From Ramlibacter albus (GTDB taxonomy: Bacteria; Pseudomonadota; Gammaproteobacteria; Burkholderiales; Burkholderiaceae_C), in assembly GCF_014297445.1 (NCBI RefSeq), contig NZ_JACORU010000010.1, forward strand, positions 62,001-126,000: DNA of 64,000 bases. Direction: 5' to 3'. Under the pieces are notes generated by a model. That model did no database searches and was not told where the DNA came from. It was given only the letters and a program-made list of their open reading frames with translations. This document shows, piece after piece, positions 7,785 through 15,670 of the stretch. The position numbers and the translations under genes were made by a program. How positions within the stretch are numbered: position 1 is the first letter of the stretch; the number at the start of each line of letters is the position of its first letter.

Positions 7785-9155
7785 ATGAGACGCTTGATTC
7801 CCGCACTTCGCTTCACGCTCGCGGCCGCGCTCTTCACGGGCGCCGCGCCGTTCTGCACCGCCGCAACCCCGGAAGAAGCGATCGCCGCGCTGCAGGCCGC
7901 CTACGCACGCTCGGTCACGCCGGGCGAAGTGGCCGACGCCCATCGGGATTTGCTCGCCGCCGTCGTGCAGCGCGTGCAGCGCAGCCATGCGCGCGAGGTG
8001 GACTTCGACCGCTTCCTCGAAGCGGCGCTCAAGTCGCTGGAAGGCGTCGGTCCCGGCACCGGTGAACCCGCCGCCGTGTTCAAGAAGGCGGCGAACGACG
8101 CGCTGAGGGCCGTCGATGCGCACGCGCGCTACATCGATGCGGAGACGCAATCGGCCGAACGGTCCGAGAGCAATGGCTTCGGCGGCGTGGGGCTTGAAGT
8201 CGAATCGCGCACGGGCGGCGTCGGCGTGCTCGCATCCATGCCGGGCACGCCGGCCGCGCGCGCGGGCCTGCGCCCGGGCGACCTCATCGTTCGCGTCGAC
8301 GACCAGCCGGTGCAGGACCTCGCGCTCGGCGACGCCATCTCGCGCATGCGCGGCCTGCCGGGCACGAACGTCTCCATCACCGTGCGGCGCGGGGTGGGTG
8401 ACGAGTTCACCGTGGCGCTCACGCGCGAGACGATCCGCCGGCCGGTGCTGCGCTGGAGCATGGAAGCGGACGTGCTGGTGCTCAAGCTCTCGTCATTCAG
8501 CGGCCCGGTACTCTCGACGCTCGAAGCGGCGGTCGAGGAAGCGCTGGCATTGCACGCGCCGAGTGCCGTGGTGCTGGACCTGCGCGGCAACCCCGGCGGC
8601 CTGCTGCGCGAGGCGGTGCTCGTGGCGGACGCCTTCCTCACGCAAGGCGAGATCGTGTCGGTGCGCGGGCGCACCGCATCCAACGAGCGGACCTGGAACG
8701 CCGACCCGCGCGAGCTGCTGCCCGGCCTGCCGATGGTCGTGATGGTCGACGGCCGTTCCGCATCCGCGTCCGAGATCGTCGCGGCGGCACTGCAGGACAA
8801 CGGCCGCGCCGTGGTCATCGGCCAGCGCAGCTACGGCAAGGGGACGGTGCAGACGACTTATTCACTGGGCGAACGCAAGGGCGCGTTGAAGCTCACCACC
8901 TCCCTCTTTTATGCGCCCTCGGGCCGCGCGATGCAGGGCAGCGGCGTCGCGCCGGACATCCACCTCGTGGCCGCCGCGCAGAAGGACGAGGCCCCTGCCG
9001 AGACCGGCGCGCCGTCACCGGCGGCGCGCATCGAGCAAGGCCGATGTGCCGCCGCCCTTGCTGCGCTGGACCCAGCCCTCGCCTGCGCGGTCGCGTACCT
9101 GCGCGTCGGCAACGTCGGGGCGTTCATGGCGATGTACGGCGCAGTGGCGCCCTGA
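7785..9155 (+). CDS. S41-family C-terminal processing protease (CtpA-like)
   Basis: This 456-residue periplasmic protease has a signal peptide (about residues 1-26), a helical N-terminal region, a PDZ domain (about 125-205, with FGGVGLEVESRTGGVGVLAS) and the S41 catalytic domain. The Ser-Lys dyad is S327 in GRSASASEI and K352 in SYGKGTVQT. The spacing of 25 is that of the E. coli Prc dyad. A Pro/Ala-rich segment and a short two-cysteine C-terminal tail follow the protease domain. Such enzymes trim C-termini of envelope proteins. ATG 7785 follows a purine-rich GGGGAGGGG site. It appears to be a single gene, convergent with the GntR gene. Confidence 0.9.
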   Translation: MRRLIPALRFTLAAALFTGAAPFCTAATPEEAIAALQAAYARSVTPGEVADAHRDLLAAVVQRVQRSHAREVDFDRFLEAALKSLEGVGPGTGEPAAVFKKAANDALRAVDAHARYIDAETQSAERSESNGFGGVGLEVESRTGGVGVLASMPGTPAARAGLRPGDLIVRVDDQPVQDLALGDAISRMRGLPGTNVSITVRRGVGDEFTVALTRETIRRPVLRWSMEADVLVLKLSSFSGPVLSTLEAAVEEALALHAPSAVVLDLRGNPGGLLREAVLVADAFLTQGEIVSVRGRTASNERTWNADPRELLPGLPMVVMVDGRSASASEIVAAALQDNGRAVVIGQRSYGKGTVQTTYSLGERKGALKLTTSLFYAPSGRAMQGSGVAPDIHLVAAAQKDEAPAETGAPSPAARIEQGRCAAALAALDPALACAVAYLRVGNVGAFMAMYGAVAP

Positions 9156-9188
9156 AGACGGGCTGAGCGCCGCCGGCGTGGGGGTCCT

Positions 9189-9929
9189 TTACGCCGCGGC
9201 GGCCATCTCGTTCCAGCGGGCGAGGTACTGGCTGTGCAGCCGCTTGAGGTGCTTGGACATCTCGGCGACCGCCGCATCCGCATCGCGCTCGTTCAGGTGC
9301 TTGAGGAAGCGCTTGCGCGAAGGCAGCGTGAACGGGTTCTCGCTGGGCCCGATCTTCTCGATGAACTGGCCGAAGACACCCATCACGCTTTCCATGGTCA
9401 CGGCGAGGATCGGGTTCTGCGTGGCGCGCGCGAGGATGACGTGGAACTCGCGGTGCAGCTTCTGGCGCTCGTCGAAGCGCCCTGCTTCGTGCGCACGTGT
9501 TGCAGCAGCGACGTTGGCGTCGAGCGCCGCGAAGTCCTGCGCGGTGGCGCGCTCGCACGCGATGCGCACGACGAGTTCGCTCAGCCACAGCCGAACTTCG
9601 GTGAGCTGCTGCGGCGTTATCGCGCCGAGGTGGTAGAGGTCGCTCATGCCCGTGACGATTGCGCCGGCGTCGCCGCTGCGCACGAAGGCGCCGCCGCTCG
9701 CGCCCTTGCGCATCTCGATCAGGCCCGCATGCTCGAGCGTGCGCAGCGCCTCGCGCAGCGTGTTGCGGCTCACGTTCAGCCGCAGCGACAGCTCGCGTTC
9801 GGAGGGCAGCCTGTCGCCGGGCTTCAGGCGCCCGTCGGCCACCATCGCGCGCACCTGCGCGGCGATCTCGTCGACCGCGCGCGCAGGCGAGATCGCGGCG
9901 AAAACGATGTCGGAGGCGGGGCTCTTCAT
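9189..9929 (-). CDS. FadR-subfamily GntR transcriptional regulator
   Basis: The 246-residue protein has an N-terminal GntR winged helix (LPSERELSLRLNVSRNTLRE, then ALRTLEHAGLIEMRKGASGG) and a C-terminal all-helical FCD effector domain with spaced histidines and Asp/Asn that usually bind a metal (HREFHVILARATQNP and MSKHLKRLH). It is the last gene of the overlapping Rieske-CoA transferase-thiolase-DUF35 operon, 13 bp after the DUF35 gene. Two TGGTnnnACCA sites, the usual half-site pattern of FadR-family regulators, sit at 14162-14172 and 14642-14652 before the operon and its divergent genes. It is therefore the probable repressor of this cluster. The ligand, perhaps a pathway acid or CoA ester, is unknown. 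Confidence 0.88.
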   Translation of the reverse strand: MKSPASDIVFAAISPARAVDEIAAQVRAMVADGRLKPGDRLPSERELSLRLNVSRNTLREALRTLEHAGLIEMRKGASGGAFVRSGDAGAIVTGMSDLYHLGAITPQQLTEVRLWLSELVVRIACERATAQDFAALDANVAAATRAHEAGRFDERQKLHREFHVILARATQNPILAVTMESVMGVFGQFIEKIGPSENPFTLPSRKRFLKHLNERDADAAVAEMSKHLKRLHSQYLARWNEMAAAA

Positions 9930-9942
9930 GGGCGCGTCGATT

Positions 9943-10380
9943 CTACGTTCGGCAACGCCACTGCAACAGCGAGTACGGCGGTGACGCGTCGGGGTGATGC
10001 TCGAACACGCCGGTGACTTCGGCGCCGATGCGCACGTCCTGCATCGCATCACCCAGCAGGTTGCCGACCATGCGGACGTTGCCCGCATGCGGCAGTTCGA
10101 CGAGCACGGCGACATAGGGCCCGCGGTCCTTGAGCGCCGGGTGCACCGGGTGCCACACGCGCTCCCAGCTGTGGATGCGTCCCGCCGCGGGCACTTCCAC
10201 CCACGCGGGGTCGAAGGCGTGGCAACGATGGCAGATCCACTCGGGGCCGAACTGCCAGGCGCCGCAGTGTATGCAGCGCTGCACGAGCAGCCTGCCTTCG
10301 CGCAGGCCGGCCCAATACGGGGCGGAGACGCCGTCGGGTTCGGGGACGGGGATCGAAAGTCCGGCGGGGAGGTAGCTCAC
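9943..10380 (-). CDS. DUF35 zinc-ribbon/OB-fold protein
   Basis: This 145-residue protein shows the DUF35 layout: an N-terminal helix, a rubredoxin-like zinc ribbon with two CxxC knuckles (CIHCGAWQFGPEWICHRC) and an OB-fold C-terminus beginning GRIHSWERVWHPVHPAL. DUF35 proteins form complexes with SCP2-type thiolases or acyl-CoA hydratases, as in steroid side-chain degradation, and bind acyl-CoA. The GTG at 10380 overlaps the stop of the thiolase-like gene (GTGA), so the two are translationally coupled, as expected for complex partners. The start is not ATG, but no better start lies downstream before the conserved region. Confidence 0.85.
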   Translation of the reverse strand: MSYLPAGLSIPVPEPDGVSAPYWAGLREGRLLVQRCIHCGAWQFGPEWICHRCHAFDPAWVEVPAAGRIHSWERVWHPVHPALKDRGPYVAVLVELPHAGNVRMVGNLLGDAMQDVRIGAEVTGVFEHHPDASPPYSLLQWRCRT

Positions 10381-11558
10381 AGCGCCTCCTTCGATCCCAG
10401 CAGCAGGTCGCTCGCGGGCGCCACCATCGGGCCGCCGATCACGAGCGCCACGTCGTTGCGCGGCGCGGGGTTCGTGGACGTGCCGCGCACCTGGCGCACC
10501 GCCTCCAGCACGAGCTCGAAACCGTGCATGTAGCACTCGGCCAGGTTGCCGCCGCTGGTGTTGAGCGGCAGGCGGCCGTTGGGTGCGACGAGGTTGTCCT
10601 TGGTGAGGAAGTCGTTGGCTTCCTCCGGTTCGAAGAATCCGTGCTCGGCCAGCGCCATGGCCACGCCGCCGGTGAAGTTCTCGTAGCTTTGCACGACGCC
10701 GACGTCGGCCGGCTTCACGCGCGCCATCTTGTAGAGGTCGCGCGCGACGGTCTCGAAGTTTGCCGAAGCATAAGCGGGCGAGTTGTGCGCCTGCGCGCCG
10801 AAACGCTCGCTGGACCCGCTGGCCGCACCGAGGATGTACACCGGTTTCTGCGCGCAATCCGCCGCACGCTCGGCATCCATCAGCACGATCGCGGCGGCGC
10901 CGTCGTTCTCCATGCAGCAGTCGAACAGGTGGAAGGGCTCGACGATCCAGCGCGAAGCGTCGTACTTCGCCTCGTCCAGCGGTTTGCCGTACATGACGGC
11001 GCGCGGGTTGTTCTGGGCGTGGTGGTAGGACGCGAGCGCGATCGCGCGCAGCGCCTCCTGCCGGATGCCGTGGTCGTGCATGTAGCGCTGCACGCGCATG
11101 GCGAAGCGCTGCGGCGGCGAGATAACGCCGTACGGGACGAGGTACGCGCGTTCACCCGAGATCGTCGTGGCCGCACTCGCCTGCCCGAAGCGGCCGAACT
11201 GGCCCTGCGCGAGCGCGCGGTACACCACCACGCAATTGGCTTGCCCCGTCGCAATGGCTGCGGCGCCGTTGGCGACGGCTGCGCAACACCCGCCGCCACC
11301 GCCGCCCCACTGCATCAGCGAAGTGCGCAGTTGCGGCAGGCCGAGCGCCGTCGCCAGCCGGACGGGGTCGTTGCGGTCGTCGCTGTAGGAAGAGAAACCA
11401 TCGATGCTGCGCGCATCGATCCCGGCGTCGGTGCACGCGGCGAGGATCGCCTTCAGCGCGAGCTTGAACTCGGCATCGGGCGACTGGCCATGCTTGTAGT
11501 ACGGCGTCTCGCCGATGCCGACGACGGCGACCTTGCCGCGCAGCGTCCGCTCACCCAT
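10377..11558 (-). CDS. Thiolase-like protein (SCP2/lipid-transfer type)
   Basis: The 393-residue product is a thiolase-superfamily protein of the SCP2-thiolase subgroup. It has VAVVGIGETPYYKHGQSPD at the N-terminus, a Gly-rich GGGGGGCCAAVANGAAAI segment around the nucleophilic-cysteine position, and NTSGGNLAECYMHGFELVLE near the C-terminus with the usual His. These enzymes condense or cleave acyl-CoAs; many act with a DUF35 partner, which here is the next gene. It overlaps the CoA transferase gene by 8 bp. With the Rieske oxygenase and CoA transferase it suggests ring or side-chain oxidation followed by CoA activation and thiolysis. The substrate is inferred only in general terms. Confidence 0.85.
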   Translation of the reverse strand: MGERTLRGKVAVVGIGETPYYKHGQSPDAEFKLALKAILAACTDAGIDARSIDGFSSYSDDRNDPVRLATALGLPQLRTSLMQWGGGGGGCCAAVANGAAAIATGQANCVVVYRALAQGQFGRFGQASAATTISGERAYLVPYGVISPPQRFAMRVQRYMHDHGIRQEALRAIALASYHHAQNNPRAVMYGKPLDEAKYDASRWIVEPFHLFDCCMENDGAAAIVLMDAERAADCAQKPVYILGAASGSSERFGAQAHNSPAYASANFETVARDLYKMARVKPADVGVVQSYENFTGGVAMALAEHGFFEPEEANDFLTKDNLVAPNGRLPLNTSGGNLAECYMHGFELVLEAVRQVRGTSTNPAPRNDVALVIGGPMVAPASDLLLGSKEAL

Positions 11559-12834
11559 GCTTCACGCGCTTGCCGAAGGTACCGGCGCTCGCCAGCTGCG
11601 CGATGCGCTGCTCGTCAAAGCCCAGCACCTCCTTCAGCACCTCCGTCGTGTGCTGCCCGATGTCCGGCGCGGGCTTCGGGTCCGCCATCGGCGTGCGCGC
11701 ATAGCGGATCGGCGACGCGATGTTCGGCACCTGCCCCAGCGTGGGATGCGGCACGTGCGTCACGAGCTTGCGCGCGGCGGCTTCCGGCGAGCGCAGCGCC
11801 TCGCCGACCGTGCGCACCAGCCCGCAGGGGATCTGCGCCTCGCGCATGCGCTGCTGCCAATGGGCCCAGGGCTGTTTCGCGAACTCCTTGTTCAGCTCCG
11901 CGAACAGTTCCTCGCGGCGCGCGATGCGGCCGTTGCGGTCGCGCAGCTCGGGGTCGTTCGCGAGGTCGCTGCGGCCGACGACCTGCTCGGCCAAGCGGAT
12001 GAAGATCTTGTCGTTGCCGCAGTTGATGTAGAACGGCTTGTCGCTGGCTTCGAACACGCCTGAAGGGCACGTGTCCGGGCTGGTGTTGCCGTGCCGCTGT
12101 GGCTCCTTGCCGGTGACCAGGTGCTGCATCGTCGCCCAGCCGGTCATCATCACGCCGGTGTCGAACAGCGCCACTTCCACGTACTGGCCTTCGCCCTGCC
12201 GCTCCCGCGAGACGAGCGCGCCGAGCACCGCGTTGGAAACCATGAGTGCCGTGCTGATGTCCATCACGGCCGACGATGCGCGCACGCCCATGCGGTCCGC
12301 ATAGCCGTTCATGGAGACGAAGCCGCTCTCGGCCTGCACCACCGGGTCGAAGCCGAGCCTGTCCGCATAAGGACCTTCGCGTCCGTACGCCGAGACCGAG
12401 CAATACACGATGCGCGGGTTGAGCTTCTTCACCGTGTCGTAATCGAGGCCGAAGCGCTGCATCACGCCGGTGGAGAAGTTCTCGACCAGCACGTCGGCCT
12501 GCGCGATCAGCTCGCGCGCGACCTTCACGCCATGCTCCGACTTCAGGTCCAGCGCGAGGCTGCGCTTGTTGCGGTTGGTCCAGGCGAACGGGCCGCCCTG
12601 CGATTCGAGGCCGGGCACGGCCGGCGGGTAATAGCGCAGCTCGTCGCCGCGCTCCGGCGGCTCGACCTTGATGACATCCGCCCCCATGTCGCCGAGGATC
12701 GTTGTCGCGAACGGCCCCGCCACGAAGTGAGAGAAGTCGACGATGCGGATGCCCTGCAGCGCCGTGGGCGCAGCTTTCGGACGTGGTTCATGCGCTGGAA
12801 ACTCGGCGGCGCGGTCGGCAAAGGTAACGCTCAT
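11551..12834 (-). CDS. CaiB/BaiF family (class III) CoA transferase
   Basis: The 427-residue protein has the family N-terminus LQGIRIVDFSHFVAGPFATT, the DMGADVIKVEPPERGDE stretch and an active-site aspartate in SSAVMDISTALM. Class III enzymes transfer CoA between acids through an aspartyl-CoA anhydride. ATG 12834 overlaps the stop of the Rieske gene (ATGA). About 35 extra residues precede the conserved start of the fold. Placement between an oxygenase and a thiolase-like protein suggests it activates the oxygenase product as a CoA ester for thiolytic breakdown. The CoA donor and acceptor are not readable from the sequence. Confidence 0.9.
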   Translation of the reverse strand: MSVTFADRAAEFPAHEPRPKAAPTALQGIRIVDFSHFVAGPFATTILGDMGADVIKVEPPERGDELRYYPPAVPGLESQGGPFAWTNRNKRSLALDLKSEHGVKVARELIAQADVLVENFSTGVMQRFGLDYDTVKKLNPRIVYCSVSAYGREGPYADRLGFDPVVQAESGFVSMNGYADRMGVRASSAVMDISTALMVSNAVLGALVSRERQGEGQYVEVALFDTGVMMTGWATMQHLVTGKEPQRHGNTSPDTCPSGVFEASDKPFYINCGNDKIFIRLAEQVVGRSDLANDPELRDRNGRIARREELFAELNKEFAKQPWAHWQQRMREAQIPCGLVRTVGEALRSPEAAARKLVTHVPHPTLGQVPNIASPIRYARTPMADPKPAPDIGQHTTEVLKEVLGFDEQRIAQLASAGTFGKRVKHG

Positions 12835-14144
12835 GGCTGGTACCCGAAACCCTGGCCGAGCTTCGCCTGCATGAAGTCCTTGCCCTGCGCCATCCAGTCG
12901 CCGCCCTCGGGGATGGTGATGGAGATGGCGCGCACGAGGAACTTGTCCGGGTCGGTGGTGGACACCGGCCGCTGCTCCTGCGCGGCCAGCTTCTTCGTCG
13001 CTTCGAGCAGCACGCGGCGCGTGCGGGCCACGCCGCTGTCGCTGGTGCCGAGGTTCTCCTTCGTGCGGTCGTAGATCGCGGCCACGCCCGACTGGCACGC
13101 CGCGTCCTGCAGCCACAGGCCGGGCATGCCGGCGTTGTACTTCTGCGCCATGTCCCACGAATAGCCGTAGGCGTTGGCGCGGTTGTACCTGCTCCAGTAC
13201 GTGTGGTACGGCTCGGTGACGGGCCGCTTCTCGAAGCTGCCTTCGGACGCATGCGCCGACTCGCGGCCGTTGTGGCCTTCCTTGAACACCTTCAGCGTCT
13301 TCTCGTACATCGGCTGCGTGGGGTGGTAGGAGAACATCACGCACAGCGTGTGCTCGTCATCCATCGGCACCCAGGCGTGGCCCGAGAGCTCCGGGTATTG
13401 CGAGAACGGCGGCACCAGCGTCCAGAACGGCATGAGGAACTGGTTCACGCGGATGTAGTTCTTCTCGCCCTCGAGCTTGCGGCGCGACGCGATGTGGATG
13501 CCCGCATCGTGCTGCACCACCTCGAACTTCGGCGCCAGGTCGGCGGCCTGCTTCCACTGGTCGATGCTGCCGCCCGAGTCCACGCGGCCATGCAGGATGG
13601 CGGCGTGCGCGGAGTCGATCTCGCCTTCCAGCGCCTGCAGCCAGTTGCATTCCTGGATGCGCAGGGAGACGTGCACGTTCTCCTGCGGCACCATGTTCCA
13701 TTCCATGCTGGGCAGCGGCGGCGGCACTTCGTCCGGGCCCATGTAGGTCCACAGCACACCATTGCGCTCCTGCACCGGGTAGGCCTTGAGCTTCACCTTC
13801 TTGAGCATCGGCGAGTTCGCCGGTTCCGCCGGCATCTCCTGCACGCTGCCGGTCGTGCTGAACTTCCAGCCGTGGTAGACGCAGCGGATGCCGCCGTCTT
13901 CATTGCGGCCGAACAGCAGCGGCGCGCCACGGTGCGCGCACGCCTGGTCCACCAGGCCCACCTTGCCGCTTGAGTCGCGGAAAGCGACGAGGTCCTCGCC
14001 CAGCAGCCGCACGCGGTAAGGCTGGCCGTCGGCGGCCACGTCCTTCGCGAGCAGGAAGGGGATCCAGTACAGCCGCATGAGCTTGCCCATCGCGGTGCCG
14101 GGGCCTACCCTCACCAGCAACTCGTTGTCTTCGCGGGTCAACAT
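12831..14144 (-). CDS. Rieske non-haem iron oxygenase, alpha subunit (phthalate 4,5-dioxygenase-like)
   Basis: The 437-residue protein carries a Rieske [2Fe-2S] domain with C69-x-H71 and C88-x-x-H91 (QACAHRGAPLL and IRCVYHGWKF). A catalytic domain follows with the mononuclear iron and electron-bridge motif ALEGEIDSAHAAILHG, supplying Asp and two His. The overall length and WNMVPQENVHVSLRIQECNW stretch resemble the phthalate dioxygenase/vanillate demethylase branch, which hydroxylates or O-demethylates aromatic acids with a separate reductase. No reductase gene lies in the window. It leads a five-gene overlapping operon. The ATG is 17 bp from a FadR-type operator, consistent with repression. 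The substrate is unknown. Confidence 0.9.
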   Translation of the reverse strand: MLTREDNELLVRVGPGTAMGKLMRLYWIPFLLAKDVAADGQPYRVRLLGEDLVAFRDSSGKVGLVDQACAHRGAPLLFGRNEDGGIRCVYHGWKFSTTGSVQEMPAEPANSPMLKKVKLKAYPVQERNGVLWTYMGPDEVPPPLPSMEWNMVPQENVHVSLRIQECNWLQALEGEIDSAHAAILHGRVDSGGSIDQWKQAADLAPKFEVVQHDAGIHIASRRKLEGEKNYIRVNQFLMPFWTLVPPFSQYPELSGHAWVPMDDEHTLCVMFSYHPTQPMYEKTLKVFKEGHNGRESAHASEGSFEKRPVTEPYHTYWSRYNRANAYGYSWDMAQKYNAGMPGLWLQDAACQSGVAAIYDRTKENLGTSDSGVARTRRVLLEATKKLAAQEQRPVSTTDPDKFLVRAISITIPEGGDWMAQGKDFMQAKLGQGFGYQP

Positions 14145-14160
14145 TTGTTCTACCTCAATA

Positions 14161-14179
14161 TTGGTCCAACCATTGAAGC
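14161..14179 (+). promoter_or_regulatory. FadR-type operator candidate, site 1 (divergent promoter)
   Basis: The sequence TTGGTCCAACCATTGAAGC contains the dyad TGGT-CCA-ACCA (14162-14172). It lies in the 69-bp gap between the divergent Rieske and hemerythrin genes. It recurs with one mismatch at 14641. TGGTnnnACCA is the known pattern for FadR-family GntR regulators, one of which ends the Rieske operon. Binding is inferred. Confidence 0.65.
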
Positions 14180-14213
14180 AATGTAGCATGATCGGTGGTA
14201 AGCTGTCCAGACC

Positions 14214-14627
14214 ATGACGACCGTGTTGATGGGCTACGCGCCCATGGATGCCGTGCACGGCGAGTTCGAGGCGCTCGTCGCGAGCGCGCTCGCCTGCCCC
14301 GACGACGAACTGCACGCCGCGCTGCTGCGCGTGCACGAGCACCTGCTCGCCCACTTCGGGCAGGAGGACCGGTGGATGCGCGAGACGGGCTTCCCCGCCG
14401 CCGACTGCCACATCGAGGAGCACGGCAACGTACTCAAGTCCGCGGATGAAGTGCTGCCGCTGGTAGCCGCCGGGCGCCACGACGTCGGCCGCTCGTTCGC
14501 CGCCGAACTGCGCAACTGGTTCCCCGGCCACGCCGATTACCTGGACTCCGCGCTCGCCGCGTGGCTGTGCAAGCGCCAGTACGGCGGCAAGCCCGTGGTG
14601 CTGCACCCGCGGCGCAACCCCGGTTGA
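14214..14627 (+). CDS. Hemerythrin-like oxygen-binding protein
   Basis: This 137-residue four-helix protein keeps the full diiron ligand set of hemerythrins: H15, H47-x3-E51, H66-x3-H70 and H106-x4-D111. There is no signal peptide, so it is cytoplasmic. Bacteriohemerythrins bind O2 reversibly and have been shown to deliver it to oxygenases or to sense it. Here it is divergent from a Rieske oxygenase with a shared operator, which makes O2 supply or sensing for that enzyme an attractive role, though inferred. The Bug protein gene follows 68 bp downstream behind a second copy of the operator. Confidence 0.85.
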   Translation: MTTVLMGYAPMDAVHGEFEALVASALACPDDELHAALLRVHEHLLAHFGQEDRWMRETGFPAADCHIEEHGNVLKSADEVLPLVAAGRHDVGRSFAAELRNWFPGHADYLDSALAAWLCKRQYGGKPVVLHPRRNPG

Positions 14628-14640
14628 CGAACGGGACTCG

Positions 14641-14659
14641 TTGGTCCTACCATTGAAGC
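14641..14659 (+). promoter_or_regulatory. FadR-type operator candidate, site 2 (before Bug gene)
   Basis: TTGGTCCTACCATTGAAGC differs from site 1 at 14161 in a single base, the centre of the dyad. It lies between the hemerythrin stop and the Bug gene start, in the same orientation. It suggests an extra regulated promoter for the Bug gene and oxidoreductase. Confidence 0.65.
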
Positions 14660-14695
14660 TTTGTTGACCTCCATCAAGGCATTCCGGAGACATCC

Positions 14696-15670
14696 ATGCT
14701 GAACAAGCGCCGCAACCTCGTCCTCGCCGCCGGCACGCTGGCCCTCGCCGCCGCGCTGCCCGCGTTCGCGCAGGAACCCTTCCCGTCGCGGCCCATTCGC
14801 GTCGTCGTGCCCTACGCGGCGGGCGGCACCACAGACCAGCTCGCCCGCGCGATCCAGAAGCCGATGTCGGACTTCCTCGGCCAGCCGATCATCATCGACA
14901 ACAAGCCCGGCGCCGGCGGCACGATCGGCACGGACATCGTGGCCAAGGCCACGCCCGACGGCTACACCATCGTGTTCGGCAACAGCGGCCCCAACGCCAT
15001 CGTGGGCCTGATGCGCAAGACGCCCTACGACATGCTCAAGGACCTGCGGCCGATCTCCACGGTGGCGATCTGCCCGATGATCCTCACGGTGCCGGCGGAC
15101 AGCCCGGCGAAGACGCTGAAGGAATTCGTGCAGCTCGCCAAGCAGAAGTCCGGCGAGTGGAACTTCGGCTCGGTGGGCAACGGTTCGCTGTCGCACCTCA
15201 CCGGCGAATACCTCAACACGCTGCTCGGCACGAAGCTGGTCCACGTGCCGTATGCCGGTGGCGCGCCCATGATGACCGCCTTCGCGGGCGGCCAGCTGCA
15301 GATGGCTTTTGTGACGGGCCTCGACGGCGCGGCCATGGTCGGCTCCGGCAAGGTGCGCTACCTCGCGGTCGGCACGCCCGAGCGCACACCGGTCGTTCCC
15401 GGCCTGCCCGCGATGGGCGAGGAAGTGCCGGGCTTCAACACCGTGGCCTGGTTCGGCATCCTCGCGCCCGCCGGCATCCCCGATGTAGTGGCGAACAAGC
15501 TGCACGCGGCCGTGGTTCATGCGCTCGCGCAACCGGACATCAAGAAGATGTTCACCGAGCGCAATGTGGACCCGCGCCCCAGCACGCCCAAGCAGCTCGA
15601 GGACATGATCAAGGGCGAGATGAACCAGTGGGGCCAGGTCATCAAGAAGCAGAACATCACGGCGGGCTGA
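14696..15670 (+). CDS. Bug/TctC-family periplasmic solute-binding protein
   Basis: The 324-residue protein has an N-terminal signal peptide with twin basic residues (NKRRNLVLAAGTLALAAALP) cut near Ala-Phe-Ala-Gln (residue 25). The Bug signature follows: FPSRPIRVVVPYAAGGTTDQ and IIIDNKPGAGGTIGTD. It would capture an organic acid or aromatic acid in the periplasm. It lies downstream of a FadR-type operator copy, between hemerythrin and an MDR oxidoreductase whose start overlaps its stop by one base. It thus belongs to the same putative regulon as the Rieske operon and may bind that pathway's substrate. No TctAB permease is adjacent. Confidence 0.9.
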   Translation: MLNKRRNLVLAAGTLALAAALPAFAQEPFPSRPIRVVVPYAAGGTTDQLARAIQKPMSDFLGQPIIIDNKPGAGGTIGTDIVAKATPDGYTIVFGNSGPNAIVGLMRKTPYDMLKDLRPISTVAICPMILTVPADSPAKTLKEFVQLAKQKSGEWNFGSVGNGSLSHLTGEYLNTLLGTKLVHVPYAGGAPMMTAFAGGQLQMAFVTGLDGAAMVGSGKVRYLAVGTPERTPVVPGLPAMGEEVPGFNTVAWFGILAPAGIPDVVANKLHAAVVHALAQPDIKKMFTERNVDPRPSTPKQLEDMIKGEMNQWGQVIKKQNITAG

